From the NCBI GenBank assembly GCA_004802705.1, contig SGPL01000052.1, forward strand, positions 1-64,000: DNA of 64,000 nucleotides, given 5' to 3'. Below are positions 1 to 11,989 of the stretch, piece after piece. Below the pieces are notes generated by a model. It was not told the origin of the DNA. It was given only the letters and a program-made list of their open reading frames with translations, and ran no database searches. The position numbers were made by a program, and so were the translations under genes. This stretch comes from Bondarzewia mesenterica. Taxonomy: Eukaryota; Basidiomycota; Agaricomycetes; Russulales; Bondarzewiaceae. How positions within the stretch are numbered: the stretch's first letter is position 1; each line of letters starts with the position of its first letter.

Positions 1-242
1 GAGCGCAAAAGAACGCTGGGGATTGCGTCCGAGTCTGCTGATGACTGGTTTCGAAGGTCAAAAGACGGACAATATCAGAACCAGACATACTTACCACACT
101 GATCGAAGTGGATGCTTTTCGCTTTTTGGGCGGCATGCTTCGTGACAAACACTTACTCTAAAGCGAGGCTTTGCAACTGTGAGGCCGACGAACTTGAAAG
201 AAGGCTGCAATGAGTCAAGTTGAAACTAGTCTCCATAGCGAC

Positions 243-281
243 AGGCCCCATGCGTATGCGGTAAGAGGTTCCATCCGAAAT
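243..281 (+). repeat. left terminal inverted repeat
   Basis: Left arm of the inverted repeat, beginning AGGCCCCATGCG and reading into AAGAGGTTCCATCC. It pairs with 1278-1315. Confidence 0.7.
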
Positions 282-1277
282 TGGCAGATTTTGGCCCATC
301 CGTCAGCACATCTTTTGCCCATATAGTGTCCGCATTAGGATGGGACCTACGACTTTTTTTGTTCAATTCGTCCGCCCATTCCATTTTTTTTGGGATGGGA
401 CCTCTGTCCGCATGCCACTTCGTCCGCACAAGGCGATGAGGGCTGAAAAAAAGCACAATTCATCCACACCAATCATACATGTAACAAAACTACACTGCCC
501 TAGTCTTCAACTTCATCCTCGTCCTCTCCTTCCTCTAAATTTCCGAGTTCCTCTCCTTCCACCATGCTCGAGTCTTGTGCATCACCCGAAACTCCACGCT
601 GCTTCTCGAGCTTGATGAGCTGCTGGACAGCCAAGGCAACATCAACCTTGCGTGCATCTAACAGCTTCAGTATTCGGGTTGGAAAGTCACCGATGTGATA
701 AACTTGACTGGATGGTTTGGGTCTCCATGAAAATGTAGGCCTTGAACAGGAAGAAAATAGTTAGTGCAGGAAGTCCAGTCACTGAACTGCTCACAATGAT
801 TGTGTACAAACTCTATTCTGTATGGCCTCACCACAGAAAGCAAATTCAAACGGCAAACAAGTGTTGTAACATTGAAATAAAGTTTTAGAGTCGTTGCTAT
901 ATCACTGCAGTGTGGAGAGAGCCTCAAAAAGTTCCGAGCTAGACTCGGAAACAATAGTGAAATCAAGTATTGTCACGCGAGAGTTGCAAACATCGATTGA
1001 AACAAACATTATTGCCATGTCGTGAAAGTGGAGAATATTTGAAGAGAAGCTCAAGAACGATCAAGAAGTATCAAGTTAATATCAGGCATCACATCGATAT
1101 GCCAACCAAAGGAGACCCTGTTGGTGACGCGAGTCAGTTCGTCCGCACACCGATGGGACATCCGTACAGACGGGGGTCATCCATACGCGGATGGGATGGG
1201 ACGTCTTGGAAATTTTTGGTCCTTTCGTCCGCACTAGGATGATAGGTGGAGCCCATTTTAATGCCTCTTTCGTCCGC

Positions 1278-1315
1278 ATTGGGATGGAACCTCTTGCCGT
1301 ATACGCATGGGGCCT
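1278..1315 (-). repeat. right terminal inverted repeat
   Basis: Right arm of the inverted repeat; its reverse complement starts AGGCCCCATGCG, like the left arm. The CGTCCGCA octamer lies immediately inside it. Confidence 0.7.
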
Positions 1316-1370
1316 ACCCTGGCGCACCAAGTTCCTAAATTGAACACGTGCAATTTTCGTCTTCGCTCTC

Positions 1371-1602
1371 TCAGTCTGAACCTACGTCCGGGTCGGTGAA
1401 ATACGGGTTGTTGTCCCACAACACGTCCGCCTGCGTGTCAGGCAGCACGTCGCTCAAACACGGCAGCGAGAACAAGTACCTTGAGCTAAGTCCCAGCAGC
1501 TCCTTCGCGTTCTCCGAAACCTGACGCACGACGAGCGTCTCGGCCTCCAAATCCTCCTGATCAGAATCCCGAAGCTTTGCACCGCTCCTGCGTTCGGATT
1601 GG
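1371..1602 (-). pseudogene. 3' exon of an unidentified protein, probably a gene remnant
   Basis: On the minus strand an open frame begins after a good splice acceptor (TTAACTTAG, ending at 1603) and runs about 77 codons to a TGA at 1371-1373. Its composition is protein-like: a basic start (SERRSGAKLRD), an acidic helix-forming stretch (DSDQEDLEAE), then a hydrophobic middle and a DNNPYF segment. A second possible exon (HEEEEGKKIAKLSNDTR) lies near 1790-1880, but I cannot join the two convincingly and find no start codon. I do not recognise the family. It sits 56 bases from the right end of the inverted-repeat element, so it may be a gene damaged by insertion. Confidence 0.35.
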
Positions 1603-2139
1603 CTAAGTTAATTACGCCAAAAATCCGCAACGCAAACTAGTTACTGGACTGTCGTCACGAGCGTTTTGACGTCCCATACACTAATATCATTGTTACCAGC
1701 TGCACCGGCACTACGCGTTCCCTTAGCGTAAGTAGAGGGAGTTTATGGACTCTGATCACACGCGGTAAATAGTCAAACTGATAGTAGGATGAGGCCGGGT
1801 CTTGTGGGAGGCCTCGTGTCGTTGGACAACTTCGCGATCTTCTTGCCCTCCTCCTCCTCGTGACTGGGTATCTCGACTCGGGCGCTTAGTCTGTTTTGGC
1901 TGAAGTTGCATCTAGTTGCATCCTATTCACTGTGACTATGCCACCGGGCCGCGGCTTGCTCTCAGCCCCTCTGACTTATCGCTGCCCTGGCTCCTTGCAG
2001 CTTCCGAGGTTCTCCCTTAACCCACAGCTTTAGGGGATCACGAAGGCAGAGTCATCTAGGGAGGTATGCTTGCTTTCGGCATCGCAAACTATAAAGCAAG
2101 TCATACAAACATGGAAGAACGGTTGTCGATATTACCATC

Positions 2140-5100
2140 ATGTCCCACATGTATCTTTGGCGCGGCGTTTGCTTTCTAGCATTGACTTGTGGTGTACGCG
2201 CCATCGGTCAAGATACTTGTGTCTCCTTTCTATCTTCTACGTCTTCGTTCTCTGTGGTCAACAACGGCAAGGCTGCACCTATCTTCATCTCTACTAATGA
2301 ATGGCCTGGTGTCCAGCGCGGCAGATGACTTCAAATCCGACATTCAAAAGGTTACTGGTGTTACGCCTAAGCTCTCGAACTTCACTTCTTCCTCTGGACT
2401 GGGTAGCTCAATTGAGCCTATTCTCGTCGGGACCCTTGGAAAGTCTTCTCTGATTGACTAGGTCGTAAACAATTCGAAGCTTGACATCTCTTCGATCGAA
2501 GGGCAATGGGAGGCTTTTATGACGCAGGTGGTCGATAATCCTCTTCCTGGCATAGCAAAGGCCTATGTCATCATCGGTTCGGATAAACGAGGCACCATAT
2601 ATGCATTGTACGACCACTCGGAACAATTTGGTGTGTCAAATACCATCTTACTTATTGGGATCTGATTACTGATTATTTTCAAGGTGTCTCGCCGTGGTAT
2701 TGGTAGGAATATCGCACATATTGAAGTCGCTTCCCATTCAATTAGCTCACAGACATTCATGCAGGTGGGCAGATGTACCGGTAACTCGCCATTCTGATAT
2801 CTTCGTTTCTGCTTCGGGGTGCTCTCACGGTTCTCCCACGGTGAAATATCGTGGTATATTCCTCAATGACGAGCAGCCGGCTCTACAATTCTGGGCCATG
2901 GAAAATTGTACGAACGGTACTGGCGCAGCCTTGACTGGCTCTCCATTCAATCATCTTTTCTACACGAAGTTGTGCGTTGTGCTGGGTGCCTTCATCCACG
3001 TCCTACTAATTAAGTATCGAAAGGTTTGAGTTGCTTCTGCGTCTTAAGGCGAATTATCTTTGGCCGGGTAAGTAAAGTTGAAATTATGTTGCGACAAAAT
3101 GCTCCTAAATTTACCTTTTCTGTTCAGCTATGTGGAGCAGGTATGTCTGACTGCTTTCAAAAGCAGACTTAATGTCAGGGTACTGATGTGCCTTAATAGC
3201 GCATTTGCTGTCGATGATCCGCAAAATCAGCCCCTCGCAGATTCGTTCGGCATAGTCATGGGGACTAGGTGAGAAGTATTCATACTGGAAGTATCATCGG
3301 AAACGGTAATGCTTTCCTTTTGCCCACAAGTCACCAAGAGCCTCTCATGCGGAGCACTCCAGTTGAATGGGATCTATTCGGTTCTGGACCCTGGGACTAC
3401 ACCATGAATTCGAAAAATATATATAACTACTGGCAAGTTGGTGTGCAGCGCGCTAAGCCATATGAGTCAATATACACCATTGGAATGAGAGGAGCCGGGG
3501 ATGGTATGGTCGCAGTCCTAAATCGTCCTGTTTGATATGCCCTCACGAACGTTGCAATACGATATAGTACCGCTATCTGAAACTGAAAACATCGGCTTGC
3601 TAGAGGAGATCGTTTCAGATCAAAGGACGCTTCTCACAGATGTCTTCAGCGGAACGGATATCACAGCAATTCCGCAGATGTGGTGTCTATGTATGTTCTT
3701 ATCACTTTATCGACATGAATTGCGCTGATTCCGACTCCAGACCAGGAGGTTGAAGGATATTATGAAGATGGTATACGAGTGGATGATGACATGACGCTAC
3801 TGTGGACGGACGACACGTAAGTTGACCTCCTGTTATTCTGATGGTGCCTGATTCTCGCTTCAGCTGGGGAAACATCCGTCGATATCTAATTGCCTCTGAG
3901 CGCAACCGCACCGGTGGTGCAGGTGTCTATTATCATGTGAGTTCTCCTGCCAATAATTCCTCTAAGATCTGACACCTACATCGATCGACAGTTTGATCTT
4001 GTGCGTAGTTGGAAGGTATTGAATTGATATCGTGCTGATGAACATCAGGTTGGAGATCCTCGAGACTATAAGTGGATCACTGTTTGTTTTGCATCCTTCT
4101 CTGCATCTGGATCATAGCTGATGCTGTTCTTGCAGTCAACGCAGATATCGAAGGTGTGATTAACATCGGCTGTCTTCAGTGGACAATGCTTATGACAGAA
4201 CCAGGTATTTGAACAAATGTCATTGGCAGTCGATCGTAAAGCAACGGAGATATGGATCGTCAATGTGGGCGATCTTAAACCATACGAGATGTCTATCGAG
4301 TTTTTCGTCACATATGGTTGGAATGCGACGCGATGGTCCTTGACAAACATTGACAGTTTTGTATCGAGCTGGGCAGTGCGCGAATTCGACTTATCTGCTC
4401 AGGACGCGGATACGGTGGCCAGCATTGTGGCGAATTTGACAATGTATCTCTCCAGGCGCAAGCCGGAATTGCTGAACTCCACCATGTTTAACCTGGTTAA
4501 TTACAGAGAGTGAGTTTAAAAGCACATGTATCATCACACCGTTGCTTGATCATGTACCTGGGTCAGGGCAGACAATGTTCTCGCTGCCTGGGACTCCCTC
4601 AATCACTCAGCCTCTCGAAATTACAACAACCTCGCATCTGATATGCAACCCGCATTTTTCGAGCTGGTCTTCCATCCCGTTCAAGCAGGATACACCCTCA
4701 CCAAGCTCTGGATCTCGGCTGGCGTCAACAACTTGCGCGCTTCTCAGGCTCGGGTCAGCGCTAACGACTATGCTGAGCAAGTGGAGCAATTGTTCGAGAT
4801 GGATTATGATCTTGAACACGAGTATCAGACCATCTTAAATGGTATCGTGATTCTTCTTTTTTCATGCATCGATCGTCTTTGAATTAAGTTTCTACTACAG
4901 GCAAATGGGATCTGTATGCTTTCCCTTGCCTCCTCTGAGAACCGTTATTGAAATCAGCTTAGCATGATGGATCAGCCTCACGTTATGTACTATTATTAGC
5001 AACAGCCAACTCAAAACACGTACGCTTTGTTCCGATCAGGTTGTATCTGATGATCGTAGCCAACTTACTCTCAGGATGCCCCCGGTACCGAGGGTACAAT

Positions 5101-6475
5101 TCCGAAAGCCCAATATTGCAGGGGTCATTAGGATAACACCTGAAGGGACTATGGCGACATGGTATGTTCATTAGCAGTGGAAGGTCTCCTTCATCGATAG
5201 TCTTACATGGTCCTCAGGCCGGGGGACAACCAGTATCAGTGTTCTCAAGGTTACAATTATCCTAACCCTTCGCTATAGCTGGATGCCTACACGCCTTTCA
5301 ACAGTCGCTTCGTCGACGTCAGTGCTGGTGGTTCTATTCCATTCACGTTCACTGCGACCAGCAATGCATCTTGGCTATCCATAACTCCTGCTGAGGGCTC
5401 GCTCTCAAATTTTAATCCCGAACAGTGAGTGGAGTTGACTGTGGACTGGAGCAAAGTAAATGGCGCTGCTTCTGCACAGATTCTTTTCAATGCTGCCGCC
5501 ACTGCTCAGCAGGTGTTGATCGTTCCTTTGACATTCACCGCGAATCATACCACCGTGCCCAGTGGATTTAAAGGTAGATACAATGTCATGAGCTCGATGG
5601 TGATACCACTGTCTTATATTCTTGCTTAGGCTTTGTGGAGGGAGATGGTGGGATTGCAATCGAAGCCGCTCATGCCACTCGCAATACCACCGTCGGCGAG
5701 GTAACTTGGAGGGAAATCCCAAATTATGGAAAGACTCTTTCTGGTGTCACGCCCTGGCCGCGACTGGGAAACAACGAATCCAATTATACTGTAGTGGCCC
5801 CAACTTGTTAGTCAATACGTCTTTCTATGTTTGTCATTTCTCTCTCATTTTCTCTTGTCCATCGAGACAGGGAGTACGATTTCTACAACTTTAACACCAT
5901 CAGTGAAACAGGCAACGTCACAGTCACCGTGTACGTCTCGCCATCGTTGAATGCTAATGGACAAGACAGACCGCTGGCTCTCGGTGTCCAAATCGACTCA
6001 GAGCCTCCTCAGACGACATACTTCACTCCCGCCCTCGGACACCGGGTCGGAGCCCGCCGCCTGGGGCGGTCTAGATGGTTTCGTCGAACAGCATTGTACC
6101 GATAGTGGGGAATTTCACAGCTACTCCTGGGTCGCACACGCTCAAGGTTAGCTTGCCTTTTCGTACCATTTTCGAGTCATGCTTATCAATGAATATGAAT
6201 ATGGATGATCGAGCCTGCTGTGGTTGTTCAAAAAATAGTGATTGGTGAGTGTCAATTAGCGTGTATCTGAGGGTTGAACTGACTACCGACCATGTCCAGA
6301 TACCGGCGGAGTCAGAGAAAGCTACCTTGGGCCTCCAGAGAGTGTCATCATTCAGCAATTCACTCCACCCGCTATTGCTCTGTTATCCGTTGAAATCAGA
6401 CATGCCAATGACGCGCATACTCCGCGATGTTTTGATACCATGTTCTTATGTTATCTTCTCAAGTTCCGCTTTTGA
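2140..6475 (+). pseudogene. GH115 xylan alpha-1,2-glucuronidase, inactivated copy
   Basis: Spliced exons give the whole GH115 order: a secretion-type N terminus (MSHMYLWRGVCFLALTCG), then GIFLNDEQPALQ, the FELLLRLKANYLWP and MWSSAFAVDDP block, GIVMGTSHQEP, YTIGMRGAGD, WTDDTWGNIRR, IWIVNVGDLKP, MMDQPHVMYYY, and the C-terminal VDWSKV and EYDFYNFNT region. Around fifteen introns keep good GT..AG borders. The exons are broken: TAG at 2459-2461, TAG at 4997-4999 (where YYYWQQP is expected), TAG at 5276-5278 and TGA at 5426-5428, plus one-base shifts near 2316-2323, 6027-6036 and 6083-6087. Family similarity ends near 6355. GH115 enzymes normally release glucuronic acid side chains from xylan outside the cell; this copy should not make full-length protein. 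Confidence 0.85.
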
Positions 6476-7145
6476 CGAATGGTATGGGCCAATGATAAAT
6501 CTTCTTACCTTGGCCATCTTGATCAACTCAAGTTTGACAATACAGTACGCAGCCTGAAACAATGCACAGAAGTTGGCATAAATGCAGTGCGACGTTATTA
6601 TGCGTCACGCGTCAAGTGTTGGACTCGCCGAGGCGAATTGTTTTTCTGCGCTGGCATGGCATCGGTTATTCATTCACTTGAGCTGTTTGACAAGTGTGTA
6701 TATACCATCTTCTCACCCCGCATGCCGCGCTTCGACCCCGTCTTCGAGTTTTTGTGTAGGCTGAGGGGACGACAATAACCCTTTGTCGGATCGATAATTG
6801 TTTCCAATCGTCTCTGACTTAATTGGCTGTTCACCAGTCTTGGGCCTCTCCTCCCTCGTGATCGCATGGAATATTGTCTAATGTGTTAATTGTGTTGATC
6901 GATAGAACACAATAATACCAGGTACCTCGAAGGGATATGACCTCCCATGCGGGAGAGCGGTCCTGAGATACATAAGGCCCCTCGGAACTACGTCCCCCAT
7001 CGCAATTTTCATCCCACTTGTGTCACAGGTAATTTAAAAATTTCTTATCTTCCTTCCGCGCGTTCCTTATGTCTCACCCCACAGAAAGGAAGATATCCTC
7101 ACATATCAGTCAGTCAGAACATCCTAGTTGAAGTTCTTATCGCCT
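6476..7145. other. intergenic stretch, nothing recognised
   Basis: Only short open frames without family motifs; the 99-codon plus-strand frame at 6479-6778 has no detectable similarity. Confidence 0.5.
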
Positions 7146-7669
7146 ATGTCTACGATTCCTGCACGCGATTTTCCTTCTGATACTCCGGTGAGTGCGCGTA
7201 CATTATTTCCAGCCACGTCAGGTGTTTCTCAAATTTGCTTGTCTAGTCGGACGCCGTCATGGATAATAACACCACTGGAAGTTATTTCGCAGACACGGGC
7301 CTAACGGATGGTGCGGAAATTCTTCCTTTTTTTCCCATACGAAAGTTAATTAATATCCTTTTCAAAGATTCACAGAGGTGGGGCTCGGAGCTGCTCGCGG
7401 AGATGTCGGAAGACGAATCCACGACCTCGGCGTTGACGGAAGAAAGAAGAAATGAGATCCTGATCAAGATTCGCGACTTGATTGAACTGGCGGAACTCAG
7501 TCTCAGAGAGGCTTTCGATCTCATCGCGGAAATAGGTGTTCCCAAGGAGCTCTCGAGCGATGATCCAGATGAGCAACTCCGCCTGTCACAGGAAAGGCAG
7601 GCGCTTTTGCTTCAGCTCGTTCAATGCCAGGACGATTTGTCTCGAGATGACCTGGAAATTGAGACATGA
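7146..7669 (+). CDS. small acidic orphan protein, about 154 residues
   Basis: Two exons. The first starts at ATG 7146 (MSTIPARDFPSDTP) and ends at a GTGAGT donor; the second resumes in frame after TTGTCTAG with SDAVMDNNTTGSYF and runs to a TGA at 7667-7669. The protein has no signal peptide or membrane segment. It is rich in Asp, Glu and Leu, with a long predicted amphipathic helix (ELAELSLREAFDLIAEIG) and a C-terminal helix ending LQLVQCQDDLSRDDLEIET, so it may form a coiled coil. I do not recognise a family. It converges on the HLH-zipper gene downstream. Confidence 0.55.
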
Positions 7670-7938
7670 AGATACGTTGAACTGCTTTCAGAAATTACCT
7701 CGTACTCTATCCTCGCCGCCATCTCATGGAACGCGAATTCCTCGACTCATCTAGCACTGCCAGCAGAAAACGTTTCAAATAACCATCATATTGCATAAAG
7801 AAATGTCCGACGCGTCGTTACTGTAACATTACACAACGTCAAGGACTGTCAAAGGTCCACAATGTAACTTACCGATCCTTTCATACAGCTAAATCGTAAG
7901 AGCGTTGAAGCAGCAGCCATCTGATATCCTCCTCCTTG

Positions 7939-9027
7939 CTAAACAACAGCACATTCCCTAGGATCCTCAGATCCAGCAAGGCGGTGCAGCCTGAGATCAT
8001 TGATTTCCTGGTCCCTGTCCCTTGCTTGTTCGTGAAGTTGCTCAACCTCTGCCTCGAGTTGTTGAATGCGCCGCACGTGTGCTTCATCCGCGCGCTGCAG
8101 TTCGCTAACGTACGCGACGACTGAATCACACCGTCAGTCATGTACAGAATGGTTTAAGTCAAGAATAAAGAACACATGCCTTGCAAAAATTGCGTCTTCT
8201 TGGACTTTGAGATGCGATAATGTTCCGGCAATAACTGAATCAAAGTGTCCATGCCTGACTGGATGGCATCCCGATAGTTCCTCGATGCCGCTACCTTCGC
8301 CGATGGCTTCCCTTGGAGCCTTCTTCGGCCGTGAGGGCCAACTTGAGTTGCCGCTGTCCCGCTTCCACCAGCTACGGTATCCGCTTGATCGGCTGACGGC
8401 GCTTGGACCTCATGCAGAAAAGGGATATTCGGCAATCCTTCCAAATTCCCCAGAAACGGAAGGACGTCCGGTGAGACAGAGGTAGGCGGGAATATGGTCG
8501 AGGAATGATTCTCCGCAGTAGTAGCAGTACCAGAGGGGCCTGGCATTGGTGCCTGGAAATCCGGGAGATCCTGCCATTCGTCCCTGGGAACCAGGATAGA
8601 CGTTGATTCCTCTGAAGATAGCTCTGAATGACCTTCTCTATCAAAGTCATCGAGTGCAGGCGTACCCGGGGTGGTCAACGTCGACCAAGGAAAAGCAGGA
8701 CTAGGAGAAGAATATCTATGTTCGATGATAAGTTACAATGATCGCCGTTGCCAGTTATAGAAAACTCACAACGTATTGAAGCCGCTACTTGGGGGTGTGG
8801 GTACAGGGACGGAATAGCTACGTTGGCCGGCGTCGGTCCAACTTGCTGAGCCTTCCCCGGGCGGAAGCGATGCATCTCGCCAAAAGGCATTGTCACTGCA
8901 AGACAGATATTATGAGATTGTATGGACGCATCTATTGCATGAAGACCAACAGTTCGTTACTCTGCCTGAGTTGCTCTTGGATCTCTGCAAGTTGGATTAG
9001 GTTGAAGTTATTATTCGAGGAGGTCAT
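7939..9027 (-). CDS. putative helix-loop-helix leucine-zipper transcription factor
   Basis: Minus strand. A likely first exon starts at ATG 9027 (MTSSNNNFNLIQLAEIQEQL), followed by Pro/Ser-rich exons (PVPTPPSSGFNT, FPAFPWSTLTTPGTPALDD), a helix-loop-helix-like segment (SRNYRDAIQSGMDTLIQLLPE then KSKKTQFLQ), and after an intron a zipper exon (YVSELQRADEAHVRRIQQLE, LEAEVEQLHEQA, LRLHRL) ending in TAG at 7939-7941. The zipper shows leucines at heptad spacing. The basic region is poor, with only scattered Arg and Lys (GRRRLQGKPSAK), so DNA binding is inferred. The exact junction between exons 1 and 2 is unresolved because two frames are open there. Confidence 0.6.
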
Positions 9028-11926
9028 TCTTGAGACTATAATCCCAGCGGGTGATCAGCAACGGGGCAACTCGGAAAAGAGCTCAAAGATTGAGTGCGTA
9101 CATTATGAGAAGAGAAGGGATGGTGGTTCAGCAAAGGTGTCTCCGGTACGTCTTTCTGTTTCGGTGATTCTATGTCAAAACTAGTCGAAGGGGGAAGGAT
9201 GAGTGAATTCTGTCGTGGTGCTCTGTATTATATGCACCAGCAGAGACAATGCTGTCAGGAGTGGACATTTCAAGACAAGGGTACCTCTAGCGGTAGACGG
9301 TGATGGAAGGGAGCTCTCCGCCACGGTTGCTGATGTCGCGGTGAAGGCAGGCAGGATGTCACGGTATCTAGATTCTACAGGGAAAGTACAAAGTAAAAGT
9401 TAGTATGACCTCGTAAAACAATAACAGCTTTTTTGTCAATACACATGGATACATATGGATACATATGTATTGATGTACGCGCTTTCCATGCTCACTGTGA
9501 CCATCTGCACGATGGTAACAGGCCCTACCTGTCAAGCGTGAACAAGAGTGTGGACAACCTTAGCATGCCAATTTGGACCAACAAGTGCGCCGGCAAAATC
9601 GAAGCCATCAAAGCGTTGCTAGGCATGCGCAGTAAGTAAGTCGCACCGCTGCCCCTCGCGGGTGGTAGGTCCTTGTTATTGTTATTTCTGAGATGTAAAG
9701 GGAGATCTAGGAGATCTGAACGACGGTGTATACACATTGTTTTCCAGCGTGGGACAACGCCTCGTGAGTCGTGATTACGTACTAGTTCAGAGAGACTAGA
9801 AGGCTAGACTCACTGCCAGTTCACTCACACTTCGCAAGTTCACTTTTTACACCGTCGACGTCAGGACTGAAGGTACTGAAGCTTTGAAGCTCCTGGAGTA
9901 CTGAGAGTATGAGGAGCGGCTGACTTGTCTCAGTATATTTGTGCAGTCATAACACTGAGTGTGGTGACCTGTGACACTCGATACTTATCACAGACTTGGC
10001 GAGGAAGGTGCGATTTGTTTTACGTCTGTTCAAGGTTCTCCGGGTTCGGACGGAAGGCATCTCGCCTCTCGATTGTCACAGGAATCGTACGAACTCAGTT
10101 CATAGCAGCACTCAAACGTACTCCATGTCTCCATGTCCGACCGTGGTCATTACCAGTCTCTGCCATGCCTTTGTTGATGCAGCGCAAAGACTGACCGGGA
10201 TGGTAGAAAAGTTAGTATGTATTAATCTCCCAACGCGTGCGGATACACAGCAGCATGCTTGTCGGTCCACATGACTTAGCAGTTGTTAATAATACTTCTG
10301 CAGATGTCTTGTATGCTGTGCGCGGCGTTGGGCGGCTAATTCTGTCTGCAGCACGGCACCTTCTGTCGCAGTCTGTCGCAGTTCGCCTAGCTCCTGAAAT
10401 GACATTCTCGTCCTCAACCTCAGCTCCAGTTTATATTCGACAGGCACCAATGGCCTCTCCGAGATTTCTTTGGCATCCCTACAACCGAAACCACTGGCTT
10501 GACGTTGAAGCTTGAAGGTAGCGTCGAGCCGTTGTAGCTGACATCTACTGACCAAGGCGGGAGCGATCCAGACTTCCAGCACACCGTGCGTATTTAATGC
10601 ATATAGACGCTGGACCAGACGGCAAGCCCGATTCTCGATGGCTCAGGCCATATCCCACCAGAAGATGGGCGTGGTACGTCTAGTATGTTCACCGCAGCAT
10701 TCCCTATAAATGTTCACCCAGGTTAGACCTAACCCGCGGCGACCTTAGACGGAAATGCATCTGGGCCCTATTTAGTGATCACTCAAATGGATCAGGGATT
10801 CTCTGACTATTTTCAAGTTGCCTTTCAACCGCAGAATGTTCCTCCCCACCTCCGTAGAGGTCATCGATCCGGTTCGCACGATCATAGACACTGACATGGA
10901 ATGGCCGCGGACGATTACATGACACCAGCTGCACTGTGCGTTCACTGCACCATTGTTGTTGCTCAGACATCGTTATTTGGCCTCCAGAACGATTTGAAGA
11001 AGGTTGAGGAGGACACACACATGTGCGAGAGCTGATCATGGAGTTTGATATCCCTGATGTCTACGACGTGAAGAGTCAGTTGATGATGCCCAGACTGCTA
11101 AGAGCACCGGGGCCGACTGAACGAGTCCTTTCGCAAGCTCCTACCTTGGCAAGTCCAATTACTCACGGCTTAGGCTTAGCATGTCAGGATTGGGCAAGGA
11201 ATACGCATGCTCTGAACACTTAGTTCGCTGATGATTGGCCACTTTGACCCCAGATTCCCACTATACTTGATCAACTTTTCTTTCGGAAGTAGCTGAGACC
11301 CCACGCAGTCTTCCTCGGGCATCCATCAGTACTAGCTACTCCCATACGAAGCCACTCTGCATCTTGGAGTCCCACAGCATGTCGCTAAAATTTTCCGGTT
11401 CTTCTCGGCTGCTCACGCTCTGTCATTCTTGCATGTGGCATGTCGTCGTGGGCTTCGGCTTTCCTACTTCGCCGGCCAATACGACGTGCGGTTTACAGCG
11501 GGTTTCATATTGATAGACTTCTTCAGAACAAAATTCCACGTAGAACGGAGGCGGATCTGCCATCCACAATACCCAAAAATGGTAGGCATGTGGTGTATAA
11601 GCCCGTACAGAGTCGCCAAGCTCACACTTCCAGCCAATGGGATCACTCAATTCTTGCCGGACTTGGCTTCGCTTCTCTGTACGTTTTTTTCGAAGAGGTC
11701 TATCGATATGTAACCTGCTATTACGAGCAAACACATTTCTGTCGCCATCCCACTCTCGTGATGGAAATAGAACGAAATGGTCACGTCGCCAAATCCTCAA
11801 CTTGAGATGGAGTATTCCAATTGGTGCCGACCTTCCATTGCCGCAGAACATCCCATTTAATTTGATAACACCACGCAGCAGCAGTAACCATTTTCATGGG
11901 TAACCGGTGTGTAATCGTTGACACCG
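9028..11926. other. gene-poor gap of about 2.9 kb
   Basis: No exon chain or family motif could be assembled on either strand. The longest frames (142 codons minus at 11423-11851, 131 codons plus at 8789-9184) overlap other open frames and lack protein-like composition. A small tandem of GGATACATAT-type units lies at about 9443-9470. I see no transposon ends. Confidence 0.45.
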
Positions 11927-11933
11927 TATATAA
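11927..11933 (+). promoter_or_regulatory. TATA-box candidate for the PEBP-like gene
   Basis: TATATAA lies 57 bases before the ATG at 11990, a plausible position for a fungal TATA element. Confidence 0.4.
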
Positions 11934-11989
11934 TGCAACCCCCTTCATTCAAAAGATTAGCTGTCGTTCCCAAACATCGAGAAACCACC

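Larger units (their letters stand above)
243..1315. mobile_element. non-autonomous element with terminal inverted repeats
   Basis: The ends form a near-perfect inverted repeat of about 38 bases: 243-281 on the plus strand matches the reverse complement of 1278-1315 with two substitutions in the first 34 bases and a small change at the inner end. Just inside both ends the octamer CGTCCGCA, or close variants, recurs several times together with GGATGGGAC-like stretches, resembling the subterminal repeats of cut-and-paste DNA transposons. No transposase can be read inside, so this looks like a MITE-like or internally deleted copy. I could not find a clean target-site duplication in the flanks. 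The superfamily is unknown. Confidence 0.6.

Noticed and set aside
5249..5278. 29-base intron that would hide the TAG at 5276 in the GH115 gene
   Set aside because: Too short compared with all other introns here, and the encoded GYNYPNPSL matches the family sequence, so this is coding with a real stop.
9433..9639. Short frame over the GGATACATAT repeats
   Set aside because: Low complexity at its start and no similarity; the repeat is only a few units long.
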